DNA of 48,325 nucleotides from Clostridiales bacterium (GCA_031276725.1 JAISMM010000091.1:1-48325), one strand, 5' to 3'. Counted from the first letter of the stretch, positions 8,892 to 16,837 are shown. Notes: generated by a model from the letters alone, not told the origin. Made by a program: numbers and translations.

Positions 8892-9530
8892 ATGAGAACT
8901 TATCACAACAATTCAAATGACAAAAAGAGGCGGATTGACCGCAAAAAACTTACCTACTCGCTGTTGCTGGCGTTTTCGGTGATAGCGGTCGCCGTCATCA
9001 TCACGCTGTCGCTCACGCTGGGCAGGCCCGCGCCGGCGATCGAAACGCCCGCGCCGCCGCCCGACCCGATCGTCGACGTGGACGTGCCGCCCGTCGAGGA
9101 CCCTAAGCCCGCGTTCGTTATGCCTATGGAGAACTTCACCGTCGGCAAGCCGGCCTCGCTCGACCGCCTGGTGTACTCGTCGTCGATGAAGTATTGGAAA
9201 ACCCATAACGGCATAGACTTTTTGGCGGAGGCGGGCACGACCGTGTTCGCCGTGTCGGCGGGCACCGTTACCGCCGTGCAAAACACCGTGTTAGAGGCTA
9301 TGGTCATCACGATCGACCACGGCAACGGACTGTTTTCGTACTACAAGGGTCTTAACGAAACGGTCGCCGTCAACGTCGGCGACGCGGTCGAGGCGGGCGC
9401 CGCCATCGGCACAGTCGCCGCCAATATGCCGCTCGAACGCGACGAGGGCCCCCATCTGCATCTTGAAATGAAGCAGGACGGCAAGTTTGTCGATCCCGCC
9501 GACTACCTGCCCGCCTTTGCGGAAAAGTAA
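8892..9530 (+). CDS. M23-family peptidase, SpoIIQ-like, membrane anchored
   Basis: 212 residues. GGAGG ends 11 bases before the ATG. A basic N-terminus is followed by one transmembrane helix (about residues 21-43, LTYSLLLAFSVIAVAVIITL), a Pro-rich linker (APAPPPDP...) and a LytM/M23 domain (about 80-205). Zn ligands appear complete: H-x3-D in HNGIDF and H-x-H in HLHLEM. Size and architecture match SpoIIQ, the forespore half of the SpoIIQ-SpoIIIAH channel in endospore formers; clostridial SpoIIQ keeps its zinc site, unlike that of B. subtilis. Another M23 cell-wall hydrolase is the alternative, because no sporulation gene lies next to it. A strong terminator follows. Confidence 0.8.
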   Translation: MRTYHNNSNDKKRRIDRKKLTYSLLLAFSVIAVAVIITLSLTLGRPAPAIETPAPPPDPIVDVDVPPVEDPKPAFVMPMENFTVGKPASLDRLVYSSSMKYWKTHNGIDFLAEAGTTVFAVSAGTVTAVQNTVLEAMVITIDHGNGLFSYYKGLNETVAVNVGDAVEAGAAIGTVAANMPLERDEGPHLHLEMKQDGKFVDPADYLPAFAEK

Positions 9531-9553
9531 TTTTGACGGCAAGATTTATCTAA

Positions 9554-9588
9554 AACAAAGCCGGGGCGCACAGCGTCCCGGCTTTGTT
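9554..9588. terminator. Strong hairpin terminator after the M23 gene
   Basis: AACAAAGCCGGG (9554-9565) pairs perfectly over 12 bp with CCCGGCTTTGTT (9577-9588), 11-nt loop. A run of A before the left arm and T's in the right arm mean it could also act in the other direction for the convergent gene at 9646-10242. Confidence 0.8.
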
Positions 9589-9642
9589 AAAACTCCGGAC
9601 GTGCGGCGCGGCTTAAACCCGTCTAAGCTTGCCGCGACTTTT
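9589..9642. repeat. AAAACTCCG-type palindromic repeat, copy R5
   Basis: Opens with TAAAACTCCGGAC and closes with GTCTAAGCTTGCCGCGACTT, an imperfect dyad about 54 bp long. It sits between two convergent genes, directly after the terminator stem. Confidence 0.55.
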
Positions 9643-9645
9643 CCG

Positions 9646-10242
9646 TTAGGTTATTTCCTTCAAGCGCTGTTCAAGCATCGCGCGCTCGTCGGTGCGGATG
9701 CGCTTTACGTAGGCGGTCAAAAGCAGGTTCAGCTTTTTGTTCATATCGATTTTGGCGGGGTTCTTTTTAAGGAGTTCTATAAACACGCGTTCTATACAGC
9801 GGCGCATAGAATCGCCGTAGTGGATGCGGTCGTTTTTTATAACGCACCTCAAAATTTCCTCGCCGGCGGCCGTCTTGTTGGCGGCAAGAAGGTCGGTCAA
9901 AATCAAAAAGGAGGGGCTTTCGGGAGCGCAGGCGTCGGGCGAATGCTGAAAAACGGCGCGTCTTACGGCGGGCGTGTCGGTTACGGCCCTGGTACACTTC
10001 GAGGGAGCGCGCTCGTAAAATATTTGCAGCATCATTTCGCCCAAGGTTTGGGCGATTCTTTTGTCGTTTATAAGCTCGTCCTCGCGCGTCGTCGTCAAAA
10101 AGTCCCACACGCCGACGGCGGCTTGATAATCGAGATCCAAAAAGCCTTTCATCGATTTTGTCAGAATTTTGCGGTCTACCAAAAAATCGGTCTTGACAAA
10201 CCTTTCAAAAAGCAGCATAAACTTTAAGTCTTTGGCGTTCAT
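9646..10242 (-). CDS. Hypothetical protein, 198 residues
   Basis: I do not recognise this protein. It is predicted soluble, with no signal peptide or membrane segment, and rich in Leu, Lys, Arg and Asp, as in an all-helical protein. The start at 10242 is supported by TAGGAG 7 bases upstream and a promoter at 10282-10310. The codon pattern matches neighbouring real genes and the frame is free of stops for 198 codons, whereas the overlapping plus-strand frame at 9487-10227 lacks a ribosome binding site. It is transcribed alone, convergent with the M23 gene. The start MNAKDLKFMLLFERFVKTD might help a family search. Coding status is likely; function unknown. Confidence 0.65.
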   Translation of the reverse strand: MNAKDLKFMLLFERFVKTDFLVDRKILTKSMKGFLDLDYQAAVGVWDFLTTTREDELINDKRIAQTLGEMMLQIFYERAPSKCTRAVTDTPAVRRAVFQHSPDACAPESPSFLILTDLLAANKTAAGEEILRCVIKNDRIHYGDSMRRCIERVFIELLKKNPAKIDMNKKLNLLLTAYVKRIRTDERAMLEQRLKEIT

Positions 10243-10281
10243 ATTTCGCTCCTACAAGTAAAAATTTTCCGGCACATATAC

Positions 10282-10310
10282 AGTATAGCAAAAAAAACGC
10301 CGTCGGACAA
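10282..10310 (-). promoter_or_regulatory. Promoter of the hypothetical gene at 9646-10242
   Basis: Minus strand: TTGTCC (10310-10305), 17-bp spacer, TATACT (10287-10282), about 40 bases before the start codon. Confidence 0.6.
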
Positions 10311-10440
10311 ATATTTTAAGCGATATTTTTATTTTTTTACGCGCAAAAACCGGAAAATTATCGCAAAACGTCTTCCGCCGTTTAACGCGATAAGGAGTAT
10401 CCGCGCAAAATCGGGTTTAGCCGCCTAATTTGCCCCGGTA

Positions 10441-11790
10441 TCAGGCGCGAAAAACCGCGTCCGCAAGCGTCGTTTCCGAATTCGTTTCGGCGGGCGTTCC
10501 CGTAGCCGCTTCCGCGTTTGCCGCTTCCGTCGGGGGCGCGGGCGTTAAGGGATCGGGGTTCGGTAACGGGCCGGGCTTGTCGTTTTTAAAAAGCAGTTTT
10601 AACAATACGGGGGTCAACAACGAGGTTACGGCGATTAGGGCGACGGTGGCGAACATGGGGTCGGCGGCGGCGGACGCAAAAAAGCCCGCCGCCACGCCCT
10701 TGCCGCAAACTACCAGCGCGACCTCGCCCCGGGCGATCATTCCGGCGCCGATTTGCAGCGACTGCCTGCCGCTAAATTTGCAGGCGCGCGCGGCGGCGGC
10801 GCAGCCGGCGAGCTTGCCGATAACTCCGGCGGCGACGAACGCGAGGGCAAAATAGAGCGCGGTCGGAGTAAAGCCCGAAAAGTCCATTCCTATGCCGATA
10901 TTGGCAAAGAAAACCGGCGTAAAAATCATATAGGAGCTGACGTCGATTTTTTGGTCGATATATTCGCTGCCCTGCTTTATGCCGCACAGCGAAATCCCGG
11001 CGGCGTAGGCGCCCGTTATGTCGGCTATGCCGAACACTTTTTCCGCCAAAAACGAATAGACAAAGCACAACACAAGCCCGAATATGGGGATTCGGCGCTT
11101 GTGGGGGTATCTTTTGGCGAGCCACTTAAACAAAAAGTTTACGCCCACGCCCACCACGGCGACGAACACAAAAAACAGCAGCGTCATAACAAGAGTTTTT
11201 GCGGGCTTAACGGCGGGGTCGTTAAAGCTCATCACCACCGACAGCACGGCGATGCCTATAACGTCGTCTATAATCGCCGCCGACAGCACGGTAGTGCCGA
11301 CCTTGCCGCGCAGTCTGCCCGCTTCTTTAAGGACGCTCACCGTTATGCCGACGCTAGTCGCGGTGAGTATTACGCCGATAAACACCGCCTCTATAACGAC
11401 CGTTCGGTCGCCGAGCGCCTTAAAGCCGCCCAAAAACGGCACCGCCGCAAGGAACCCCAGCGCCATAGGAACGGTAACGCCCGCCGCCGCTATCGCCGTC
11501 GAGGTAAGCCCCGAGCGTTTAAGGTCGTTAAAATCGGTCTCTAATCCCGCCGAAAACAGAATCATAACTACGCCGATTTCCGCCATAATATCCAAAAAGT
11601 CCGCCTCGTTTTGCGACTGCGCCACGGGCGAAAACGAGCCGAACAAGCCCCAAATAGCCGGGCCTACCAGCAGTCCCGCAAGTATAAAGCCCACGATCTG
11701 CGGCATACCCAGCTTGCGCATAAGCATACCCAACAGCTTTGTCGAAAACAGAATTACGGCAAGGTCAAGTAAAATTCTTGTAACGTCCAT
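10441..11790 (-). CDS. CPA2-family cation/proton antiporter
   Basis: 449 residues, with 12-13 predicted membrane segments covering residues 5-390, as in KefB/NapA/GerN-type antiporters that exchange Na+ or K+ for H+ across the cytoplasmic membrane. The N-terminus (LGMLMRKLGMPQIVGFILAGLLVGP) is the family hallmark, and AAIIDDVIGI carries the paired aspartates needed for ion exchange. The regulatory TrkA-N domain of KefC is absent; instead there is a short Pro/Ala/Thr/Glu-rich tail (about residues 405-449) of unknown role. The ribosome site (AAAGGT, about 12 bases upstream) is modest. It has its own promoter about 110 bases upstream, giving a leader of roughly 105 nt. Family sure, ion specificity unknown. 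Confidence 0.9.
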   Translation of the reverse strand: MDVTRILLDLAVILFSTKLLGMLMRKLGMPQIVGFILAGLLVGPAIWGLFGSFSPVAQSQNEADFLDIMAEIGVVMILFSAGLETDFNDLKRSGLTSTAIAAAGVTVPMALGFLAAVPFLGGFKALGDRTVVIEAVFIGVILTATSVGITVSVLKEAGRLRGKVGTTVLSAAIIDDVIGIAVLSVVMSFNDPAVKPAKTLVMTLLFFVFVAVVGVGVNFLFKWLAKRYPHKRRIPIFGLVLCFVYSFLAEKVFGIADITGAYAAGISLCGIKQGSEYIDQKIDVSSYMIFTPVFFANIGIGMDFSGFTPTALYFALAFVAAGVIGKLAGCAAAARACKFSGRQSLQIGAGMIARGEVALVVCGKGVAAGFFASAAADPMFATVALIAVTSLLTPVLLKLLFKNDKPGPLPNPDPLTPAPPTEAANAEAATGTPAETNSETTLADAVFRA

Positions 11791-11902
11791 AAAAGCGGTT
11801 TACCTTTTGTATCCTTTTGTATTGTTTTGCCCATCCTTTTCCGACGTTTCGCAAAACCGCCGCGCCGTAAAACCGCGCGGCCGTCCGCACTTATCGCTAG
11901 AT

Positions 11903-11931
11903 ATTATAGTCCCGTTTTTGTAGGATGTCAA
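11903..11931 (-). promoter_or_regulatory. Promoter of the antiporter gene
   Basis: Minus strand: TTGACA (11931-11926), exactly 17 bp, TATAAT (11908-11903), a perfect consensus. The leader of about 105 nt to the start at 11790 is purine-rich with two AAAAGG/CAAAAGG repeats; I recognised no known riboswitch. Confidence 0.8.
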
Positions 11932-11999
11932 TAAAAATCGGATATATAAAAAAATTTTTTTAGGCTTGCGGTCAAAGCTTAAAAGCAAACCGCCTAACT

Positions 12000-12056
12000 A
12001 AAAACTCCCTACAAGCGGGGCGGTTTAAAACCGACTAAGCTTGTCCGGCGTTTTTT
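12000..12056. repeat. AAAACTCCG-type palindromic repeat, copy R6 (best preserved dyad)
   Basis: AAAAACTCCCTACAAGC on the left and GCTTGTCCGGCGTTTTTT on the right form an imperfect inverted repeat with inner arms CGGTTT/AAACCG. It could form a long stem ending in six T's. It lies in the 438-base gap between the divergent antiporter gene and the Cys-rich gene. The rest of that gap (12057-12228) shows only a TATAAT at 12204-12209. Confidence 0.65.
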
Positions 12057-12203
12057 AACGCGCGGCGGGGTATTCGCGCGGCTTTTGCGGCGGCGCAAAA
12101 AAGTCGATAACATAGCCCGCAAAAAACAAAAACCGATATTCTAACGAGTTTTTAATGCCCGTCTGATTTTTGACCACGTTCTTTTGCGCCTGCCGCCGCA
12201 AGG

Positions 12204-12218
12204 TATAATAACAAGGAG
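12204..12218 (+). promoter_or_regulatory. -10 box almost touching the ribosome binding site of the Cys-rich gene
   Basis: TATAAT (12204-12209) is only 3 bases before AAGGAG (12213-12218), so a start site 6-7 bases after it would fall inside the ribosome binding site. The -35 region 17 bp upstream (CTTTTG) is poor. Either the true promoter is further upstream or the mRNA has an extremely short leader. Confidence 0.35.
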
Positions 12219-12228
12219 TCAAAGCAAT

Positions 12229-12429
12229 ATGCAAAACGTCTGTCCGCAAAGCGTGGCAACCTGCACCTGCCCGCACACGTCGTGTCCTAATTGGGGGCGT
12301 TGCTGCGCGTGCGTCGAGGCGCACAGGAGCCGGTACAGCCTGACTATGTGTATGAAAATTATGCTTAAAGAAAAGGAGGAAAACGGCATTCAAACCGTTA
12401 ATCCGCACCTTAATAAGGAGTCGAAATAA
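12229..12429 (+). CDS. Small cysteine-rich protein, DUF6485-like
   Basis: 66 residues from the ATG at 12229, chosen because AAGGAG lies about 10 bases upstream; a longer frame starts at 12184 without one. The first 35 residues hold eight cysteines in the order CPQSVATCTCPHTSCPNWGRCCACVEAHR, which resembles the small DUF6485 proteins of Clostridia, and a ninth lies in TMCMK; the second half is charged (LKEKEENG). The pattern suggests a metal- or Fe-S-binding protein, but no function is established. The stop lies one base before the HutX-like gene, whose AAGGAG is inside the end of this gene, so the two are surely co-transcribed. Gene reality is high, family call moderate. Confidence 0.7.
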   Translation: MQNVCPQSVATCTCPHTSCPNWGRCCACVEAHRSRYSLTMCMKIMLKEKEENGIQTVNPHLNKESK

Positions 12430-12430
12430 T

Positions 12431-12949
12431 ATGGAGAACAGCGAATTAAAACAAAAAATCGCCGACTATTTGGCGGAGAATCCGAACGAGCATCTGCGCA
12501 CGCTCGCCGAGGTTTTCGCCGTTCCGGAGCGCGAAATCGCCGCCGCTTACGCGCTGTCGGTCAAGGTTCCCGTCGGGGATTTTGCGGAGGTTTGGAACGC
12601 CGCCGCCGCGTGGGAGGGCGCTATGTTTTACGTCGATCACGGCGACGTCATAGTGGAATATTCCGGCAAGCTCCCAAAGGGCGAAATTATGTTTGACGGC
12701 ACTATGCTCAACCTTGAACCGGGCCCCTTTGGCGGCCACGTTTATTTAGAGAATTTGGACGCCGTTTACCTTATCAAAAAGACGCTCTACGGCACCGAAA
12801 GTCTGTCGGTTATGTTCTATAATACCGCCGGCGCGTCTATGTTCGGGCTGTTCGCGGGCCGCGACGGCCGGCGCAAAATTATTCCGTCCGTCCGCGATAG
12901 CTTCGAGGAGCTGTGGCAAAAATATTCGGTTCGCGGAAAGCTCCGATAA
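12431..12949 (+). CDS. hutX: HutX/HugX-family intracellular heme-handling protein
   Basis: 172 residues. An N-terminal helical segment (LKQKIADYLAENPNEHLRTLAEVFAVPEREI) is followed by the single-domain heme-utilisation fold: MFYVDHGDVIVEYSGKLPKGE, then GHVYLENLDAVYLIKK, then SVMFYNTAGASMFGLFAGRDGRRKIIPS. These are the three conserved blocks of HutX/ShuX/HugX proteins, cytosolic carriers that bind heme and pass it on for degradation or storage. It follows a Cys-rich protein gene by one base and precedes a CydDC-like exporter, so a heme- or thiol-handling module is plausible. A terminator directly after it separates it from the ABC genes, which have their own -10 box. The family is fairly sure; heme binding in this organism is inferred. 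Confidence 0.78.
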   Translation: MENSELKQKIADYLAENPNEHLRTLAEVFAVPEREIAAAYALSVKVPVGDFAEVWNAAAAWEGAMFYVDHGDVIVEYSGKLPKGEIMFDGTMLNLEPGPFGGHVYLENLDAVYLIKKTLYGTESLSVMFYNTAGASMFGLFAGRDGRRKIIPSVRDSFEELWQKYSVRGKLR

Positions 12950-12951
12950 GT

Positions 12952-12986
12952 CCGCGCAAAAATATTCGCTCCGCGCGCGGTTTTTG
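12952..12986 (+). terminator. Terminator after the HutX-like gene
   Basis: CCGCGC (12952-12957) pairs with GCGCGG (12975-12980), followed directly by TTTTTG. The 17-nt loop is AT-rich. Confidence 0.65.
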
Positions 12987-13031
12987 TTCAAAATTTAACG
13001 CCACGCACACGAGATTTTAACAATCGCGGTG

Positions 13032-13037
13032 TATAAT
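13032..13037 (+). promoter_or_regulatory. Possible -10 box for the ABC exporter operon
   Basis: Perfect TATAAT about 64 bases before the ABC start, following the hutX terminator. The -35 position is not consensus. Confidence 0.4.
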
Positions 13038-13100
13038 GGCAATAAGCATACGATAACTCGGGAAATATATTCGGTTTTACAAGGAGATTTTGGAGATTTT

Positions 13101-14855
13101 ATGATAGACAAGGAATTGCTCGCGCTGTTGGGCGGCAACAAGAAGTATATATTTATTTGCGCCGCGCTCAATCTTTTGGGACTTTGTGCGGGCGTGGCGG
13201 TAACGGCGGGGCTGTGTCTCGGAATCGACGGCGTTATAAACGGCGTAACGGATTTGGGCGCGTACGCCTTTGCCGCCGTATGCGTTGTCGCGGGCGTACT
13301 TATCCGCTTTGTCTCGACGGTTCTAAACGGCAAATTTCTGGGAATTTTGGGCGCGTCGGTCAAAAAGGACTTGCGCAAAAATCTGTACGGAAAGTTGCTG
13401 AGGCTGAACGAAAGGGGCGCGGAGGAGCTCGGGGCGGCGGGGCTTACGCAGGTCGCCGTCGAGGGCATAGAACAGTTGGAGCTTTACTACACAAGCTACC
13501 TGCCGCAATTCTTTTTCGCCGTGTCGGCGCCGTTCGTGCTGTTCGGGGTCTGCGCGTTCGTAAACGTCAAGGCGGCGGCGGTGTTGCTCGCGTGCGTGCC
13601 GCTTATCCCGGTGTCCGTAATCTTAATGTCGAAGTACGCCAAAAAGATTTTCGCAAAGTATTGGGGCAAGTACACGTCGATGGGCGACGGCTTTTTAGAC
13701 AGCGTGCGGGGCTTAAAAGAACTTAAAATTTTTAACGCGGACGGGGAACGTAACAAAAAGATGAACGCCGACGCCGAAGAGTTTCGGCGCATTACGATGA
13801 AGGTCTTGGTTATGCAGCTGTTCTCGGTTACGGTGATGGATTTGGTGGCGTTCGGCGGGGCGGGCGCGGGCATAGCGGTAAACCTTATGACCGCGGGGAC
13901 TCTTAACGCCGCCGGGACTCTTAACGCCGCCGCCGTCCTGTTTTTGGTGCTTATCGCGGCGGAGTTTTTTTTGCCGCTGCGGGCGTTCGGCAGCGCGTTT
14001 CACGTGGCGATGAACGGCGCGACGGCGGGCAAAAAGATTTTGACCTTGCTAAAACTTTCCGAGCCGCAATGGGGGAGCGCGGACTTTCCCGAGTCCGCCG
14101 AGGTGCGCTTTAACGGCGTAACATTCGGCTACGGCGACGGCCGCAACGCGCTCGAATCCGCCGATATGACGTTCGCCGAAAACGCCCTGACGGCTATCGT
14201 GGGCGAAAGCGGCTCGGGCAAAAGCACGGCGGTAAAGCTGCTTACGGGCGCTAAGGTTCCCGATTCCGGCGCCGTTACGGTGGGCGGCAAACCGCTTAAC
14301 GGGCTGTCGCGCGAGGGTTTTTACGGCAATTTGGCGCTCGTCAGCTTCGACACATATATTTTTAACGACACCGTACGCAACAATTTTTTGCTCGCCGCGC
14401 CAAAGGCTACCGACGGCGAGATTCGCGCCGCGCTCAAAAAGGTCAATTTGGACGGCTTTATAGAGGCGAACGGCGGACTCGACAAGCCCGTCGCCGAGGA
14501 CGCTAACAACCTGTCGGGCGGTCAAAAACAGCGGCTCGCGCTGGCCGTCAACTTGGCGCGCCCTAAAAAAATCTATGTTTTCGACGAGGCCACAAGCAAT
14601 ATCGACGTCGAAAGCGAGGGAATTATTATGCGCAATATCGCCGCCTTAAAGAACTCCGCCGCCGTCGTTATGATCTCGCACAGGCTGGCGAACGCGGCCT
14701 CCGCCGACGCGGTTTACGTCCTTAAAGACGGCCGCGTCGTCGAAAACGGGACGCACAGGACGCTGACGCAAACGCCGACGCAAAAGCCTACGGAGTACGC
14801 GCGACTCTATAACGCGCAAAGAGCGTTGGAGCTCGGGGAGGCGTCGAATGCGTAG
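13101..14855 (+). CDS. ABC exporter half-transporter, CydD-like (membrane + ATPase)
   Basis: 584 residues from the ATG at 13101; the open frame runs back to 13029 but the ribosome sites (AAGGAG at 13081, GGAG at 13092) point to this start. Six membrane helices occupy about residues 10-320, followed by a nucleotide-binding domain with Walker A GESGSGKST, signature LSGGQKQR, Walker B IYVFDEATSNID and switch histidine ISHRL. Its partner gene starts 8 bases before its stop, so the two form a heterodimeric exporter. Sequence style is that of CydD/amino-acid-thiol exporters (CydDC exports cysteine and glutathione for cytochrome bd assembly), but no cyd oxidase gene is present here. A tandem 21-bp repeat near 13900-13930 duplicates the peptide AGTLNA. 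Confidence 0.85.
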   Translation: MIDKELLALLGGNKKYIFICAALNLLGLCAGVAVTAGLCLGIDGVINGVTDLGAYAFAAVCVVAGVLIRFVSTVLNGKFLGILGASVKKDLRKNLYGKLLRLNERGAEELGAAGLTQVAVEGIEQLELYYTSYLPQFFFAVSAPFVLFGVCAFVNVKAAAVLLACVPLIPVSVILMSKYAKKIFAKYWGKYTSMGDGFLDSVRGLKELKIFNADGERNKKMNADAEEFRRITMKVLVMQLFSVTVMDLVAFGGAGAGIAVNLMTAGTLNAAGTLNAAAVLFLVLIAAEFFLPLRAFGSAFHVAMNGATAGKKILTLLKLSEPQWGSADFPESAEVRFNGVTFGYGDGRNALESADMTFAENALTAIVGESGSGKSTAVKLLTGAKVPDSGAVTVGGKPLNGLSREGFYGNLALVSFDTYIFNDTVRNNFLLAAPKATDGEIRAALKKVNLDGFIEANGGLDKPVAEDANNLSGGQKQRLALAVNLARPKKIYVFDEATSNIDVESEGIIMRNIAALKNSAAVVMISHRLANAASADAVYVLKDGRVVENGTHRTLTQTPTQKPTEYARLYNAQRALELGEASNA

Positions 14856-16509
14856 AAACGCGCTTAAAATTATGCTGTCGCTCGCATCGCTGTTGGGGAG
14901 CCTCGGCTTTATAATGATACTCGCCGTTCTAAACGGCGGCGCGGGCTTTTTGTGCGCCGTCGGCGTAACGGTTTTCGGCGCGCTTGGAGTCGCCAAATTG
15001 CTGGGCGAGAGCGTCGCGCTTTCCTATACGGCGATCGCGCTTTTGGCGGTCGGCTGCGGAATTCTGCGCGGATTCTTGCGCTATTTGGAGCAGTACTCGA
15101 ACCATTTCATAGCGTTCAAGCTGTTGGCGGTCTTGCGCGATAAGGTCTTTAAGGCGCTCCGCAGGCTCGCCCCCGCCAAGCTCGAAAGCAAGCAAAAGGG
15201 CGCCGTAATCTCTATGCTCACGGCCGATATAGAAACGTTGGAGGTTTTTTACGCGCACACCGTTTCGCCCGTTATGATAGCGGTCTTGACCTCGGGCGCG
15301 GTGCTCGTGTTCGTCGGGCTGTTCGCGTCGTGGTATCTCGCGCTAGCGGCGGCCGTAGCGTACCTTGCGATAGGTCTTATAGTTCCGCTTATCGCGAACA
15401 AGGCGCTGCGGGCGGGCGGCGCGGCTTACCGCAAGGAGCTTGCGTCGTTCAACTCCTACTTTCTGGACTCGGTCGGCGGCGTCAAGGAAATCGTCCTGCA
15501 CAACGCGGGCGAACCGCGCGCTAACGAAATCGACGCGCGGTCGGACGCCTTGCTCGCCCATACCAAAAAGCAGAACGCAAAAGCGAACCTCTCGGGCGCC
15601 GTTACGCAGGCGCTCGTCGGACTGTTTATGGCGGGCGCGGCGGTCGTCGGCGGCGCGCTGACGCTCGGCGGCGGGTTGTCGGTCGGGCGTATGATAGTCG
15701 GCGTTACGGCGGTCATAAGCGCGTTCGGGCCCGTCGTCGCGCTTTCCGCTCTTCCCGCGAATCTGTCGCAAACGTTCGCCTCGGGCGACAGACTCCTCGA
15801 CCTGCTGGCGGAAAAGCCCGCTGTCGAGTCCGTCAAAAACGGCGAAAAAATCGAGTTTGAAAGTTTAGAGGTCAAGGACTTAAAGTTCGGCTACGGCGAT
15901 CGCGAGGTGTTAAGCGGCGTTTCGATCGGCGTTAAAAAGGGCGAAATCGCCGCGCTTTCGGGCGAGTCGGGGTGCGGCAAAAGCACCGTCCTCAAACTCC
16001 TTCTGCGCTTTTGGCAAAAGGGCGGCGGCGCGATTTTGTATAACGGTACGGACGTCGATAATATCGACGCGCAAAGCCTTTTGCAGAACGCGACGCTCGT
16101 CAGTCAAACCACGTATCTGTTCGACGACACAATAGAGTACAACCTAAAAATAGCCGCCCCTAACGCGTCCGACGCCGATATGGTCGAGGCGTGCAAAAAG
16201 GCCTCCGTCCACGATTTTATAGCCTCGTTGCCATCTGGCTATCAAACCCGCGTCGGCGCTTTGGGCGACCGCCTCTCCGCCGGCGAAAAGCAACGCATAG
16301 GTCTGGCCCGCGCCTTCCTCCGCGGCAGCCCCCTCATCCTCCTCGACGAACCCACCAGCAACGTCGACGCCATAAACGAGGGCATCATCCTCCGCGCCCT
16401 CAAACGTCAAAAGCCCGACAAAGCCATAATCCTCGTATCCCACCGCGACTCCACAACCTCCGTCGCCGACAAGATTTACAGGCTTACGGACGGCAAAGTC
16501 CGTTTGTAA
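14848..16509 (+). CDS. ABC exporter half-transporter, CydC-like (membrane + ATPase)
   Basis: 553 residues, overlapping the preceding gene by 8 bases and coupled to it. Membrane helices fill about residues 5-310. The nucleotide-binding domain carries Walker A GESGCGKST, a slightly changed signature LSAGEKQR (LSGGQ is usual), Walker B LILLDEPTSNVD and ISHRD-type switch VSHRD. A non-identical pair of fused permease-ATPase proteins encoded back to back is characteristic of CydDC-like and similar heterodimeric exporters. The substrate is not determinable; a thiol, heme or peptide is possible given the upstream heme-type gene. The 3' third is richer in C than the 5' part and has long antisense frames that I ignored. 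Confidence 0.85.
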   Translation: MRRNALKIMLSLASLLGSLGFIMILAVLNGGAGFLCAVGVTVFGALGVAKLLGESVALSYTAIALLAVGCGILRGFLRYLEQYSNHFIAFKLLAVLRDKVFKALRRLAPAKLESKQKGAVISMLTADIETLEVFYAHTVSPVMIAVLTSGAVLVFVGLFASWYLALAAAVAYLAIGLIVPLIANKALRAGGAAYRKELASFNSYFLDSVGGVKEIVLHNAGEPRANEIDARSDALLAHTKKQNAKANLSGAVTQALVGLFMAGAAVVGGALTLGGGLSVGRMIVGVTAVISAFGPVVALSALPANLSQTFASGDRLLDLLAEKPAVESVKNGEKIEFESLEVKDLKFGYGDREVLSGVSIGVKKGEIAALSGESGCGKSTVLKLLLRFWQKGGGAILYNGTDVDNIDAQSLLQNATLVSQTTYLFDDTIEYNLKIAAPNASDADMVEACKKASVHDFIASLPSGYQTRVGALGDRLSAGEKQRIGLARAFLRGSPLILLDEPTSNVDAINEGIILRALKRQKPDKAIILVSHRDSTTSVADKIYRLTDGKVRL

Positions 16510-16578
16510 ATGCCGACAATGTCCGTCGGAAGGAACTCCGCGCTTGATTTAGATTTATCTAAGATTGCTCCGAATTCC

Positions 16579-16607
16579 TTGACAATACGCGATAAAAATG
16601 GTAAGAT
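16579..16607 (+). promoter_or_regulatory. Promoter of the DUF1858-pth-mfd operon
   Basis: TTGACA (16579-16584), 17-bp spacer, TAAGAT (16602-16607), then AGGAG (16617-16621) and the ATG at 16628, giving a very short leader with a normal ribosome site. Confidence 0.7.
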
Positions 16608-16627
16608 TATACGGTCAGGAGAATATT

Positions 16628-16837
16628 ATGAACGCTATCGATAAGGATATGACGATTTTTGAGGTTATTCAAAGCTGTCCGGAGGCGGCGCCCGTCTTTT
16701 TTGAGTTGGGAATGCATTGCCTGGGCTGTCCTATGTCGCGCGGCGAAACGGTCGAGCAGGCGGCAGCGGCGCACGGCGCGGATCTTTCGGTTATGCTTGA
16801 AAAGCTGAACGAAATCGCCTTAAAGCAAGAGCGCTGA
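16628..16837 (+). CDS. DUF1858-domain protein
   Basis: 69 residues from the ATG at 16628, supported by AGGAG 7 bases upstream (a longer frame from 16598 lies inside the promoter). The sequence contains the DUF1858 hallmarks: KDMTIFEVIQSCPEAAPVFFELGMHCLGCPMS, with CLGC as a redox- or metal-type CxxC, and a following helix (TVEQAAAAHG). The family is named from hybrid-cluster-protein-associated and small stand-alone proteins in anaerobes; its biochemical function is not established, though a disulfide or iron-sulfur role is often assumed. The TGA stop directly abuts the pth start codon, so the two genes are coupled. Confidence 0.85.
   Translation: MNAIDKDMTIFEVIQSCPEAAPVFFELGMHCLGCPMSRGETVEQAAAAHGADLSVMLEKLNEIALKQER

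Noticed and set aside
9487-10227. 246-codon plus-strand frame overlapping the M23 end and the hypothetical gene
   Set aside because: It would run through a strong terminator and repeat R5 and has no ribosome site, while the minus strand has promoter, ribosome site and a better protein pattern.
10753-11544. 263-codon plus-strand frame inside the antiporter gene
   Set aside because: Complement of conserved membrane helices; the translation is His/Arg-rich.
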